Positions 43,437-51,936 of a stretch of 56,944 bases of DNA are shown one piece after another. Both the position numbers and the translations under genes were made by a program. The notes under the pieces were generated by a model that made no database searches, was not told the DNA's origin, and worked only from the letters and a program-made list of their open reading frames with translations. Position 1 is the first letter of the stretch, and every line of letters begins with the position of its first letter. The DNA comes from Timburyella sp030842085 (GTDB lineage: Bacteria; Bacillota; Clostridia; Oscillospirales; Acutalibacteraceae), in contig JAUUSE010000006.1 in NCBI GenBank assembly GCA_030842085.1, positions 1-56,944 on the forward strand. The letters run 5' to 3'.

Positions 43437-43847
43437 TTATTTTTGTGATATTTCTATAAGCTTATCCTTTAAATGCTGCGGGTATAAGGGAGTGAAGGGG
43501 GGCTTTTCTGTATATGCCCAAACCGGCTCATAAACATTTTTGCTAATGCTTTTGAGTTCTTCCCTATGCATTTTTAAAATAATACAGTCGTCCAAATATG
43601 AAATAAAATATTTTTCAATATGGCCGCCGGCATTTATTGTGCAAAATTTGCTCATGGCTTGGATATAAATATTCAGCTCCTCCATAGCCTTTCTTTTTGC
43701 GGCGTCTTCATAGCTTTCGCCGGACTTAACATCACCACCGGGAACAACCCAACGCTCTTTGCCATTAAATCTGCGCCTAATAAGCAATACCCTTTTTTGT
43801 GCTTCACAATAAAGTATTATTCCGGTCCTGTTTCTCATAAGCCTCAC
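43437..43847 (-). CDS. NUDIX hydrolase-like protein
   Basis: 136 residues. NUDIX enzymes hydrolyse nucleoside diphosphate derivatives using the GX5EX7REUXEEXGU box. Here the box reads GGDVKSGESYEDAAKRKAMEELNI (about 37-60): the catalytic EE pair is kept but the Glu after Arg is Lys. The start is uncertain: GTG at 43847 (AAAAGG nine bases upstream) or ATG at 43838 (GAGG only three bases upstream). It is followed 24 bases later by the DUF2975 gene. Substrate unknown and activity may be weakened. Confidence 0.8.
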   Translation of the reverse strand: MRLMRNRTGIILYCEAQKRVLLIRRRFNGKERWVVPGGDVKSGESYEDAAKRKAMEELNIYIQAMSKFCTINAGGHIEKYFISYLDDCIILKMHREELKSISKNVYEPVWAYTEKPPFTPLYPQHLKDKLIEISQK

Positions 43848-44579
43848 TCTTATAAGCCTTTTTATACTTTTGCTGTGATAAATATTTTCAGCAAAGCAAA
43901 AATAAAATCTTATTATTTTAACGCTGCGCCTACTTGGATGTTATTGGTATTATATCATGCATATAAATGAAATGCAATATATTTTTATCGAAAAACAATA
44001 AAAACATCGCAAAAAACAATATATGACGCATGATGTGCAAAAATGTGAAGCTGCTCAAATGCCATAAAATCACCTTTATTTGGCGGCTGCAGCAACGACT
44101 TTTTGCTAAGATTATAAAATATGTTGTATAATTAGTCATAAAGCAAATTTATTGCAGAAATATCATCAGGGGATATACTTTTACAGCGCCGGGGCTAAAA
44201 GAATCTACGCAGATATATGCGTCGCCGGCTTATACAAGGCGTCGGAGCAATTGTGGATTAATCGGATGAAAATTGCGGTAATGGCATTGACAGTATAGAA
44301 AAATGATAAAGCCTCAGCGCATCCTTTGCCGATGTGCCGACTATTATATTTCGACGTCATGCGTATTGTATATACACTTATTGTGCATATTAAAACGGTT
44401 TGCTGCAGAGATGAAAATTAAGAGTGCTTTATCAAGCTGTGGCCCTTCACACAAATAGGTGATAAAGTGTTTTTGAGCGAAGAGAAAAATGGCAGAGCAT
44501 GTAAAATTTCAAATGCAGCGCTATATGGCGGTTAAGCAATTTTAAATAAGAATTTTTTAAAGCGAGGACAATGTAAGGA
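43848..44579. other. Long AT-rich spacer, no gene seen
   Basis: About 730 bases between the divergent NUDIX and YlmH-like genes. No credible ORF with a ribosome binding site, tRNA or riboswitch was seen; it must hold two promoters. Confidence 0.55.
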
Positions 44580-45377
44580 ATGAATAAAACCGAAATGCTG
44601 AATAAGTTTTCTACAAATGACGAGGAGCGCCTGCTGCTTGCGCGGCTGCTTGACAAGCTGACGCTTGCCGACATGCGGGACATACCAGCATATACAGGCT
44701 TTTTGTCGCCTAAAGAGCAGGTGCTGTCAGAAATGCTGATTAACGCCTGCAAGGTGCATAAATATATATTTTACGGCGGCTATGACGGGGCTGAGCGTAA
44801 TATCTGCGTATTTTTGCCGCAGTGGCAGGAGTCGCAGGACTGGATAAGCTCGGAATATTGTCCGCTGCGCGTTTTGCGATGCTTTTGGCCGAAAGAAATT
44901 GAGCTTACGCACAGGGACTTTTTGGGGGCCGTGCTTAGTCTCGGCATTGACCGCGAAAAAATTGGGGATATACTTGTAAGCGGCGATAAGTGCGATATAA
45001 TAATGCTTGAGGATGTAGCGGAATATCTGCAATATAATCTTTTAAAGGTTGGCCGGGCGCATATTAAATCTGAGGAAATTTCATCCGACAGCTTGTGCCT
45101 GCCGCAAAAACGCACTAAAATAGTAAAGGATACCGTAAATTCGCTGCGGCTTGACGCAGTAGCGGCGTCTGGCTTTTCGCTCGCAAGGGCAAAAGCCGCC
45201 CAATTAATTTTATCCGGGCGCGTACAGCTTAATCATTTAGAGTGCATAAAACCCGACCGCACAGTATCGGCTGGAGATGTAATATCATGCAAAGGCTATG
45301 GTAAATTTATATTAAAGCAGGAGGCTGGAACGTCGAAAAAGGGCCGTATAATTATTGAGATAGAAAGATATATTTAA
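44580..45377 (+). CDS. YlmH-like S4-domain RNA-binding protein
   Basis: 265 residues. An N-terminal domain (YTGFLSPKEQVLSEMLINACKVHKYIFYGGYDGAERNICVFLP) and a C-terminal S4 RNA-binding domain (about 185-245: LRLDAVAASGFSLARAKAAQLILSGRVQLNH) match the YlmH family. YlmH is a ribosome-associated quality control factor in Bacillus and is usually in the divisome (ylm) cluster; here it stands alone. TAAGGA lies directly before the ATG. Confidence 0.9.
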   Translation: MNKTEMLNKFSTNDEERLLLARLLDKLTLADMRDIPAYTGFLSPKEQVLSEMLINACKVHKYIFYGGYDGAERNICVFLPQWQESQDWISSEYCPLRVLRCFWPKEIELTHRDFLGAVLSLGIDREKIGDILVSGDKCDIIMLEDVAEYLQYNLLKVGRAHIKSEEISSDSLCLPQKRTKIVKDTVNSLRLDAVAASGFSLARAKAAQLILSGRVQLNHLECIKPDRTVSAGDVISCKGYGKFILKQEAGTSKKGRIIIEIERYI

Positions 45378-45472
45378 AACACAGCGCAGAAAATTAGCGG
45401 CCAGGGTAAGCGTGATATCAATTCAGCGCTGCAAATTATGAGAGTTTGGCTATAAGTTATTTGGAGAATACT

Positions 45473-46414
45473 ATGATAATAAGCGCAAGCCGGCGGACAG
45501 ATATACCGGCATATTATTCCGACTGGTTTTTTAATAGAATAAAAGAAAAATATGTATTAGTAAGAAATCCAATGAATATGCGCAAAATAAGCAGAATAAG
45601 CCTATTAAGAGATGTCTGCGACGGCATAGTCTTCTGGACGAAAAACCCGCTGCCAATGATCAGCAGACTGGATGAGATAAGCGAGTATCCATATTATTTT
45701 CAGTTTACATTAAACGCATATGGAAAAGATATTGAAAGACGTCTGCCGTCAAAAAGAGAGGTTTTAATACCTGCGTTTATAAAGCTTGCCGACATGATAG
45801 GAAAAGAGCGAGTTGTCTGGCGGTACGACCCGATTTTATTTAATGAAAAATATACATCAGACTATCATATCAAATATTTTGAAATGCTTGTGCAAAGGCT
45901 TTGCGGACATACTGAAAAGTGCATTGTCAGTTTTCTTGACAATTACCGCAGCATAAATAAGAACATGAAGGCTTTAAACGTGTCGGATATTTCAGATAGT
46001 GAAAAGTATGGGCTCATAGGCAGGATGGCGCAAACGGCTAAAAGGTACGGGATTTATATTGAAACTTGCGCCGAGGCTGCTGATTTTACAGATTTGGGCG
46101 TGGGCAAATCAAGCTGCATTGACGCTGAAAGGCTTGGAAAAATCGGCGGAGTTAGTCTGAAATCTCAAAAGGATAAAAATCAGCGCAAGGAGTGCGGATG
46201 TGCAGAGAGCATAGATATAGGAACATACAGCACATGCCGAAACGGGTGCATGTATTGCTATGCAAATCACAGTGATAGGCTTATTTGCAGCAACGTAAAG
46301 CGGTATGATGCTCTGTCTCCGCTGCTGTGCGGAGAGATTGGCGCAGACGATGTCGTCAGCGAGCGCAGCGTTAAGTCGTTAATAGATGGTCAGGCAAGTT
46401 TTTTTGAAAAATAA
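45473..46414 (+). CDS. DUF1848 Fe-S protein
   Basis: 313 residues. The N-terminus IISASRRTDIPAYYSDWFFNRI is the DUF1848 signature. The C-terminal part has CGCAESIDIGTYSTCRNGCMYCYANH, a Cys cluster (CxC and CxxxCxYC) suited to a [4Fe-4S] centre and reminiscent of radical SAM enzymes, whose barrel-like core it may share. The catalytic role is not known. The ATG at 45473 follows TTGGAG; the TTG at 45446 lies further up without a site. It ends at a bidirectional terminator with the convergent nth. Confidence 0.88.
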   Translation: MIISASRRTDIPAYYSDWFFNRIKEKYVLVRNPMNMRKISRISLLRDVCDGIVFWTKNPLPMISRLDEISEYPYYFQFTLNAYGKDIERRLPSKREVLIPAFIKLADMIGKERVVWRYDPILFNEKYTSDYHIKYFEMLVQRLCGHTEKCIVSFLDNYRSINKNMKALNVSDISDSEKYGLIGRMAQTAKRYGIYIETCAEAADFTDLGVGKSSCIDAERLGKIGGVSLKSQKDKNQRKECGCAESIDIGTYSTCRNGCMYCYANHSDRLICSNVKRYDALSPLLCGEIGADDVVSERSVKSLIDGQASFFEK

Positions 46415-46462
46415 AAGAGCATGGCGGGGTATCTTGTTAAATACCTTACCATGCTCTTTTTG
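46413..46462. terminator. Bidirectional terminator between DUF1848 and nth
   Basis: AAAAGAGCATGG (46413-46424) pairs with CCATGCTCTTTT (46449-46460); a GGTAT/ATACC inner stem. Confidence 0.88.
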
Positions 46463-46491
46463 TCCGCTTAAATATACGATATCATCGTAAT

Positions 46492-47124
46492 TTATTTTCC
46501 CGTGGCAAACTTACAGAATGAGGACATGCAGCACTCGCCGCATTTTGGAGTGCGTGCGGTGCATACTTTCCTGCCATGCCATACAATTTGGTGGCAAAAT
46601 GTACCCGACCGCGATAAATCGAGCAGCTTACGCAGCTTCATTTCCACCTTATACGGGTCTTTTGTGTCAACGAGGCCCAGTCGGTTGGTTATGCGTATAA
46701 GATGTGTGTCGGTAACGACCGACGGCTGGCCAAATACATCGCCTAAAATAAGGTTTGCAGTTTTTCTGCCAATGCCGGGCAGCTTAAGCAAATCATCCAT
46801 ATTATCCGGCACCTTGCCGCCAAAGTCGCTAAGTATCATACGCGCCATCATTACTATGTCCCGCGATTTTGTTTTATACAGTCCGCAGGATTTGATTATT
46901 TCGCCGACGTCGTCAATATCGGCAGAGGCAAAGTCTTCAACCGTCTTATATTTTGAGAAAAGCACCGGCGTTACTAAATTAACCCTCGCATCGGTACACT
47001 GTGCCGAAAGGCGCGTAGCAATAAGCAGCTGCAGCGGGTCCTCGCTTCTAAGGGAGCAGGCGGCCTCGGGATATTCCCTGTCCATTGCGTCCATTGCAAG
47101 CTTAGCGCGTTCTTTATTAGTCAT
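46492..47124 (-). CDS. nth: Endonuclease III (DNA glycosylase/AP lyase)
   Basis: 210 residues. It removes oxidised pyrimidines and cuts at the abasic site. Motifs: the HhH LPGIGRKTANLIL with catalytic Lys near 120, VTDTHLIR with Asp, and the C-terminal four-Cys cluster (CTARTPKCGECCMSSFC) binding [4Fe-4S]. The ATG at 47124 follows GAGGTGAT; the ATG 33 bases upstream has none. Single gene, convergent with DUF1848. Confidence 0.96.
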   Translation of the reverse strand: MTNKERAKLAMDAMDREYPEAACSLRSEDPLQLLIATRLSAQCTDARVNLVTPVLFSKYKTVEDFASADIDDVGEIIKSCGLYKTKSRDIVMMARMILSDFGGKVPDNMDDLLKLPGIGRKTANLILGDVFGQPSVVTDTHLIRITNRLGLVDTKDPYKVEMKLRKLLDLSRSGTFCHQIVWHGRKVCTARTPKCGECCMSSFCKFATGK

Positions 47125-47258
47125 ATATATCACCTCAAATATGTGTTGCATCATCAAAAGCTATGATATAATATATAATAATTTGATAAAGCCGTAAAAG
47201 CTGAGTGTGTAAAAAACGGCTTTGCTTTTTGTAATATTATAATACATATGGGGGAAAT

Positions 47259-48086
47259 ATGGTAACTATTTTTTTGTCTGACTTAGACGGGACCTTGCTT
47301 GACAGCAGCGGCAAAGTATCCGCTGCATCGGCTGATATTTTAAACAAGGCTATAAGCGGTCAAAAACTTTTTTCAGTGGCTACGGCCCGTTCCTACGACA
47401 CGGCGGCGGAGATTATGAAAAATATACACACAAATGCTCCCGCGGTGCTTTTAAACGGCGCGCTTATCTGCGATTTGAAATCTGGCCAGATTTACCACTA
47501 CAGCGCTATTAGCTCAGAGACGGCGAGCCGGGTTTTCAGCATATTTAAAGAGCACGGCCGCACACCTTTCTGCTATTTTTTAAAGAGTGAAGAGGACGCC
47601 GCATCAGTAACGCTTGAGTATATTTCTCCGGCTACGCCCTTTGATAAGGAGTTTATTGACGAGTGCGAAAATATAGGCAGCAGCATAGAAAGAGTGGACG
47701 AATTTGATTTTGAAAAACCTGCGCTGTATTTTACCGCCATGGATACTGAAAGAATAGTAATGCCTATTTATAAAATGGTAAAAGAGCTGCCTGGCTGTGA
47801 TGTGACGCTCTATAGGGACACATATCATGAGGGATATTGGTTTTTAGATATTTTTGCGGCGGGTACGTCAAAAGCCAATGGCGCTCTGCTGGCTAAAAAG
47901 ATTGCCGGCGCCGACATAATGACGGCTTTTGGCGACAACCTAAACGACATCTCGATGCTTAACGCAGCCGACTGCGCTGTCGCCGTGTCAAACGCGGTGG
48001 ATGATACCAAGAAAATATGCGATAAAATCATAGGCGGCAATGACGACGATGCGGTGGCAAAATATATTCTTGATTATACTGTATAA
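47259..48086 (+). CDS. Cof-type HAD phosphatase
   Basis: 275 residues. HAD type IIB: FLSDLDGTLLDS (nucleophile Asp), a cap domain, and ADIMTAFGDNLNDISMLNAA (motif IV). Such enzymes dephosphorylate sugar phosphates, nucleotides or flavin intermediates. GGGGGAAAT precedes the ATG. Substrate not predictable. Confidence 0.92.
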   Translation: MVTIFLSDLDGTLLDSSGKVSAASADILNKAISGQKLFSVATARSYDTAAEIMKNIHTNAPAVLLNGALICDLKSGQIYHYSAISSETASRVFSIFKEHGRTPFCYFLKSEEDAASVTLEYISPATPFDKEFIDECENIGSSIERVDEFDFEKPALYFTAMDTERIVMPIYKMVKELPGCDVTLYRDTYHEGYWFLDIFAAGTSKANGALLAKKIAGADIMTAFGDNLNDISMLNAADCAVAVSNAVDDTKKICDKIIGGNDDDAVAKYILDYTV

Positions 48087-48572
48087 GGCTATTTAAAGCT
48101 TTAGGTGATGTTTTATAGACATATTTAAAAGACAGAATTTATGCATCAGCGACGGAAGTTTACAAAAGAATTATAACTAAACTTAATCATTACATGCTGG
48201 AGCATTTGCTTATTTAATAATTGATTTTTTAAAACACCTTTTAACATCTTCACAAAAATAAAGCCGGTGATTTTAACGGCGACTTAAGGCGTAAAAAAGT
48301 TCCCGGTTCTACTGGGGAAAAGATGGATAATCGGCAATAAAAAGGCGAGCTTAATGCGAGCCAAAAAAGAAATAATTATTCTAAAATTAGAACAGCAATA
48401 AGAAATACTATTTGAGTTGTTTACAGGCAGCGGTGCATGGGATGCAATAATATAATTTAGCGCCTGTTTTAGGGTTAAGCCGGTAATAGCCTCTAAAAAT
48501 GGGACTGTTTAAGGCCGCCGGGTGACCCGGCGGCCTTAACTATAGGCAAATTTATAAAGCTATAAACAGCTT
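48087..48572. other. Spacer between HAD gene and the riboswitch-controlled gene
   Basis: About 480 bases, no gene. It contains a very stable 14-bp perfect hairpin (48509-48522 with 48526-48539, core GGCCGCCGGG) but no adjoining T run, so its role as a terminator is unsure. Confidence 0.55.
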
Positions 48573-49298
48573 TTAATGCAATAAAGATGAAATCGAGTGA
48601 AAGAGCAGCAAAATACCAACAGCACCAAAAACAGCGGGAAGAAGTATGTTTGAAAATTTAGTTATATATCTTTTTATAAAGCTGTAAAATTTATCGAACT
48701 TACTTTTTGCTTTAATATAAACGAAAAAGAGAATAATAAGCGGAAGAGTGTATATAAAATTATACAGCAATAGAATAATTGTTAACTCGATAAAGGAAAG
48801 CTGATAATTAAACAAAATTGCCATAAAAGCAAAATATGGCAGTGCGGTTGCAAGTTCAGATATAGTAGCTGCGGTGCCTAAAGCTATCAGCGCCGGCGGC
48901 GATACCGACTTTATTTTGCTTTTTATTTCTGCTTCGTCGCTGTCACTCTCTGCAACATTGAGTGTTTTTATCTGTTTTTTCAGCTGCTTTATTTTACTAT
49001 TTTGCACAATATAGAAAGCCGATATAAGAAAAATGATACCTATTATAAGCTCGACTGTGAATATGGCTTTGCCGTAGCTGTCAAGCAGTTTGTTAAATAT
49101 ATTGCCGATAACCGTAATGAGACCGAAGTATGCTAAAAATCCTCCTATAAGATTTATAATGCCGGTTGGCAATATAAAAAACCAGATATGTCGCGGCTTT
49201 TTAACCATTCCTTGAAGTACAAACTGCTGTGTGATTGCTATTGGGTTAAGACTGTCCGCTGCGCTTGTAAGAATTGTCGGAATTAAAAGCTCAAGCAT
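48573..49298 (-). CDS. Membrane protein of GAP/LysE-like superfamily, guanidine-riboswitch controlled
   Basis: 241 residues with six membrane helices (about 4-20, 36-62, 75-98, 137-160, 168-190 and 215-240) and a charged cytoplasmic loop with repeated Lys/Glu (about 105-135). The motif ADSLNPIAITQQFV in the first helix is characteristic of the GAP/sulfolipid-1-addressing protein group of the LysE/CcdA superfamily. AAGGAGGAG precedes the ATG. Directly upstream is a guanidine-I riboswitch. Members are small-molecule exporters or redox-related, so a guanidinium exporter is the natural inference, although known exporters under this riboswitch are SMR-family proteins. Confidence 0.75.
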   Translation of the reverse strand: MLELLIPTILTSAADSLNPIAITQQFVLQGMVKKPRHIWFFILPTGIINLIGGFLAYFGLITVIGNIFNKLLDSYGKAIFTVELIIGIIFLISAFYIVQNSKIKQLKKQIKTLNVAESDSDEAEIKSKIKSVSPPALIALGTAATISELATALPYFAFMAILFNYQLSFIELTIILLLYNFIYTLPLIILFFVYIKAKSKFDKFYSFIKRYITKFSNILLPAVFGAVGILLLFHSISSLLH

Positions 49299-49315
49299 AT
49301 AATCTCCTCCTTAAA

Positions 49316-49440
49316 AAACAAAAAGCCTGGGAGTATTAGTACTCCCAGGCTTTTATCCTTCCGTGTACGCTGATAGTTTAACAGCGCGCTTTCTCTCGGT
49401 CCAGACTAATATTGCTATTACGGAACCCTAGAAAGCTAAA
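49316..49440 (-). promoter_or_regulatory. Guanidine-I (ykkC) riboswitch with terminator expression platform
   Basis: Read on the minus strand, the conserved ykkC blocks appear in order: CTAGGGTTCCG (about 49421-49432), CTGGACCGAGAGA (about 49393-49407), and ACACGGAAGGATAAAAGCC at the 3' side. The last block also forms the 5' arm of a perfect 15-bp terminator (49321-49335 with 49340-49354) followed by T6. Guanidine binding to the aptamer should hold that arm and prevent termination, an ON switch. The ppGpp/PRPP subtypes of ykkC were considered; the visible blocks fit the guanidine type better. Confidence 0.85.
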
Positions 49441-49515
49441 TAAGTATTTACTTTGCCATCTGATTTTATCAAAAGCAAAAAGCGTTGTCAATATATTAAG
49501 AATTATAATAAATGA

Positions 49516-50049
49516 TTAATATTTGCACAAGATGTATTTAACAGACTGAACAGATGAAAGCTTTGCGCGTATATTGTAAATGTTTTCCTCTGTTATAGCT
49601 GATTTATCTATTATATAAGCGCTTATCTTATTGATAAATATAAAGAAATAGCTGGATGTTTCTATCACTTTAGTAACAGCGAGGTATGAAACGACGCCTT
49701 CATCGCTTATAAGGCCGTTCGCTCCAGATATAAGTATCTCGTTGTCTTTGAATGTAAATTCGGTCTTCATATTTCGCAGCTGCTGCTGTGACTTGTACAT
49801 TATTATCGGAAGACCGAAATATATATACAGCCACATAAACGCGGCCAAAGCTAATAAAATTAGAAGCCATATGCATTCTGAAGCTGGGACGCCAATTAAA
49901 ATTAATCCGATTGTAGCAGCAAGCAATAAAAGCCACACGGCTGCAAATGCAATCAGGCATTTTTTTGGATTAAATCGCCTAAATGTACTTGCCCGTGCAA
50001 AGGCTTTAAAAGCCGCAAGACTGGTGTCAGATGTGACTTTAATCTCCAT
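49516..50049 (-). CDS. YcxB-like membrane protein
   Basis: About 177 residues with two membrane helices (about 32-56 and 60-84), then a cytoplasmic YcxB-like domain (RNMKTEFTFKDNEILISGANGLISDEGVVSYLAVTKVIETSSYFFIFINKISAYIIDKSAI). The ATG at 50049 follows GAAGGAGG. It is a single gene divergent from the fructose operon. Function unknown. Confidence 0.78.
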   Translation of the reverse strand: MEIKVTSDTSLAAFKAFARASTFRRFNPKKCLIAFAAVWLLLLAATIGLILIGVPASECIWLLILLALAAFMWLYIYFGLPIIMYKSQQQLRNMKTEFTFKDNEILISGANGLISDEGVVSYLAVTKVIETSSYFFIFINKISAYIIDKSAITEENIYNIRAKLSSVQSVKYILCKY

Positions 50050-50167
50050 CGTGATTGCCTCCTTCACATGTCTTCGACATTATTTTACATTATTTTTTCC
50101 GCTTTATCAAGCCGTGGACTTATATAGTGCATGTAAAAACAAATTTAAAAAATTATTGTGAAAATAC

Positions 50168-50195
50168 TTGACAAATAAAAAATATCTGATATTAT
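50168..50195 (+). promoter_or_regulatory. Promoter of the fructose operon
   Basis: TTGACA (50168-50173) and TATTAT (50190-50195) with a 16-base spacer. A second TATAAT at 50195-50200 gives a spacer of 21 and is less likely. Confidence 0.65.
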
Positions 50196-50197
50196 AT

Positions 50198-50236
50198 AAT
50201 CAAAATCAATCAATTTCAATCAAATTAAATCATTTT
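50198..50236 (+). promoter_or_regulatory. Direct-repeat operator, probable FruR site
   Basis: AT-rich direct repeats, CAATCAA-TTT-CAATCAA with flanking ATCAAA and ATCA copies, lie between promoter and fruR. DeoR-type regulators bind such repeats, so autoregulation is likely, with fructose-1-phosphate as inducer in the known family. Confidence 0.55.
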
Positions 50237-50256
50237 AGCGCAAGGCGGGTTGTGAG

Positions 50257-51006
50257 ATGCTCACAGAAGAAAGATACAGCAGGATATTGGAATGCTTAAA
50301 AGAACACAAGACGGTTTCGGTAGCCGAGCTTGTTGAGCAGCTTGGCGCGTCAGAGGCGACGATAAGGAGGGATTTAAACTCCCTTGCGTCGATGAGTAAG
50401 ATTAAAAAGGTGCGCGGCGGGGCTACGGTTATAAGCGATAATTTTGATTTCAGCGAGCATCCGGTAGAGGCAAAGGAAAAAATGTTTGCCGACGAAAAGG
50501 ACGCTATAGCGAAATATGCCGCCGAGACAATAAGAAAAGATGATTTTATATATATTGACGCCGGCACAACCACTGAAAAAATGATTGATTATATAAAGCA
50601 GACGAACGCCACCTTTGTAACTAACGGCGTCTCACACGCTAAAAAGCTTGCAAGGAAAAATCTCAAGGTGTATGTAATAGGCGGGCGCTTTAAGGCGTCG
50701 ACCGAAGCAATTGTCGGCGCAGAGGGCGTGGAGTCGTTGAAAAAATTCAACTTTACAAAGTGCTATATGGGCACAAACGGCATATCCATTTCAAACGGGC
50801 TGACAACTCCTGATGCGGAGGAAGCTGTTGTAAAAAAGTATGCTATAGAGCGAAGCTACATTTCATATGTTTTGGCGGACCACTCAAAATTTAATAAAGT
50901 GACGTCCGTTACATTTGCACCAATAGACAAATCGGTAATTATCACTGATTATCTCCCAGATAAAAACTTTCTTGAAAAATGCATAATAAAGGAGGTAGTT
51001 AAATGA
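50257..51006 (+). CDS. fruR: DeoR family regulator of fructose metabolism
   Basis: 249 residues. The N-terminal DeoR helix-turn-helix (LTEERYSRILECLKEHKTVSVAELVEQLGASEATIRRDL) is followed by the sugar-phosphate sensing DeoR C-terminal domain (YIDAGTTTEKMIDYI and GAEGVESLKKFNFTKCYMGTNGI). AAGGCGGG precedes the ATG. Its stop overlaps the fruK start in ATGA, so the two are translationally coupled, and its place ahead of fruK-fruA identifies it as FruR. Confidence 0.93.
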   Translation: MLTEERYSRILECLKEHKTVSVAELVEQLGASEATIRRDLNSLASMSKIKKVRGGATVISDNFDFSEHPVEAKEKMFADEKDAIAKYAAETIRKDDFIYIDAGTTTEKMIDYIKQTNATFVTNGVSHAKKLARKNLKVYVIGGRFKASTEAIVGAEGVESLKKFNFTKCYMGTNGISISNGLTTPDAEEAVVKKYAIERSYISYVLADHSKFNKVTSVTFAPIDKSVIITDYLPDKNFLEKCIIKEVVK

Positions 51007-51920
51007 TTTACACAGTTACATTTAATCCCGCTATTGATTATGTCATGAAGCTCGATGATTTAAAAATCGGCGAAGTAAATCGCTCGATTGGTGAGGAGAT
51101 TTACGTTGGAGGCAAAGGAATAAACGTCTCCATCGTATTAAACGAACTTGGTGTAAAATCAAGGGCTTTGGGCTTTTGCGCAGGCTTTACCGGTGCGGCG
51201 ATTGAAAAGGGCATTAAATCTATGGGCATAGAGTCCGACTTTGTGCATCTTGAAAGCGGGAATTCGAGAATTAATGTCAAAATCAGGGCAGAGGACGAAA
51301 CTGAGCTTAACGGTCAAGGCCCGCAAATAAGCCGCGAGGCGATAATAAGCCTGCTGGAACGACTCGACATGATGAAAGAAGGAGACACGCTTGTACTTGC
51401 CGGCAGCATTCCGAATACTCTGCCGGAGAACATATATGAATTGATTTTGGAAAGGCTCAGCGGCAAAAGAATAAGATTTGTCGTCGACGCCACGAAAGAT
51501 TTACTGCTAAATGTTCTGAAATTCAAGCCGTTTCTTATTAAACCGAATAATTTTGAGCTTGGCGAAATGTTTAACACCACTTTAAAAACTAACGATGAAA
51601 TCATAAGCTGCGCCAAGGAACTGCAAAGCCGCGGGGCCGAAAATGTGCTCGTATCAATGGCGGGTGACGGTGCAATTTTAGCAGATGCAAATGGAGAAGT
51701 GCATGTAATAGGAGCACCTGATGGAAAAGTGATAAACTCCGTCGGAGCCGGCGATTCTATGGTAGCAGGGTTTATCGCCGGATATATGGAAAAAGGAGAT
51801 TATGCTTATGCGCTGCATCTCGGCACTGCTGCCGGAAGCGCCACTGCTTTTTCCATGGAGCTTGCAAAAAGAGATGAAATATACAGACTGCTTAGAACAA
51901 TACAGTCGGGCAAAGAATAG
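51003..51920 (+). CDS. fruK: 1-phosphofructokinase
   Basis: 305 residues, a PfkB family kinase. It converts fructose-1-phosphate to fructose-1,6-bisphosphate. Motifs: FNPAIDYVMKLDDL, GGKGINVSIVL, VDATKDLL, KPNNFELGE and NSVGAGDSMVAGFIAGY with the catalytic Asp. GGAGG precedes the ATG inside the fruR end. It lies between fruR and fruA, the classical order. Confidence 0.95.
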   Translation: MIYTVTFNPAIDYVMKLDDLKIGEVNRSIGEEIYVGGKGINVSIVLNELGVKSRALGFCAGFTGAAIEKGIKSMGIESDFVHLESGNSRINVKIRAEDETELNGQGPQISREAIISLLERLDMMKEGDTLVLAGSIPNTLPENIYELILERLSGKRIRFVVDATKDLLLNVLKFKPFLIKPNNFELGEMFNTTLKTNDEIISCAKELQSRGAENVLVSMAGDGAILADANGEVHVIGAPDGKVINSVGAGDSMVAGFIAGYMEKGDYAYALHLGTAAGSATAFSMELAKRDEIYRLLRTIQSGKE

Positions 51921-51936
51921 AAAGGAGAGTTAGGTT

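Noticed and set aside
46502..47197. 231-residue plus-strand frame over nth
   Set aside because: Antisense shadow of the complete endonuclease III gene; no start signal and no family.
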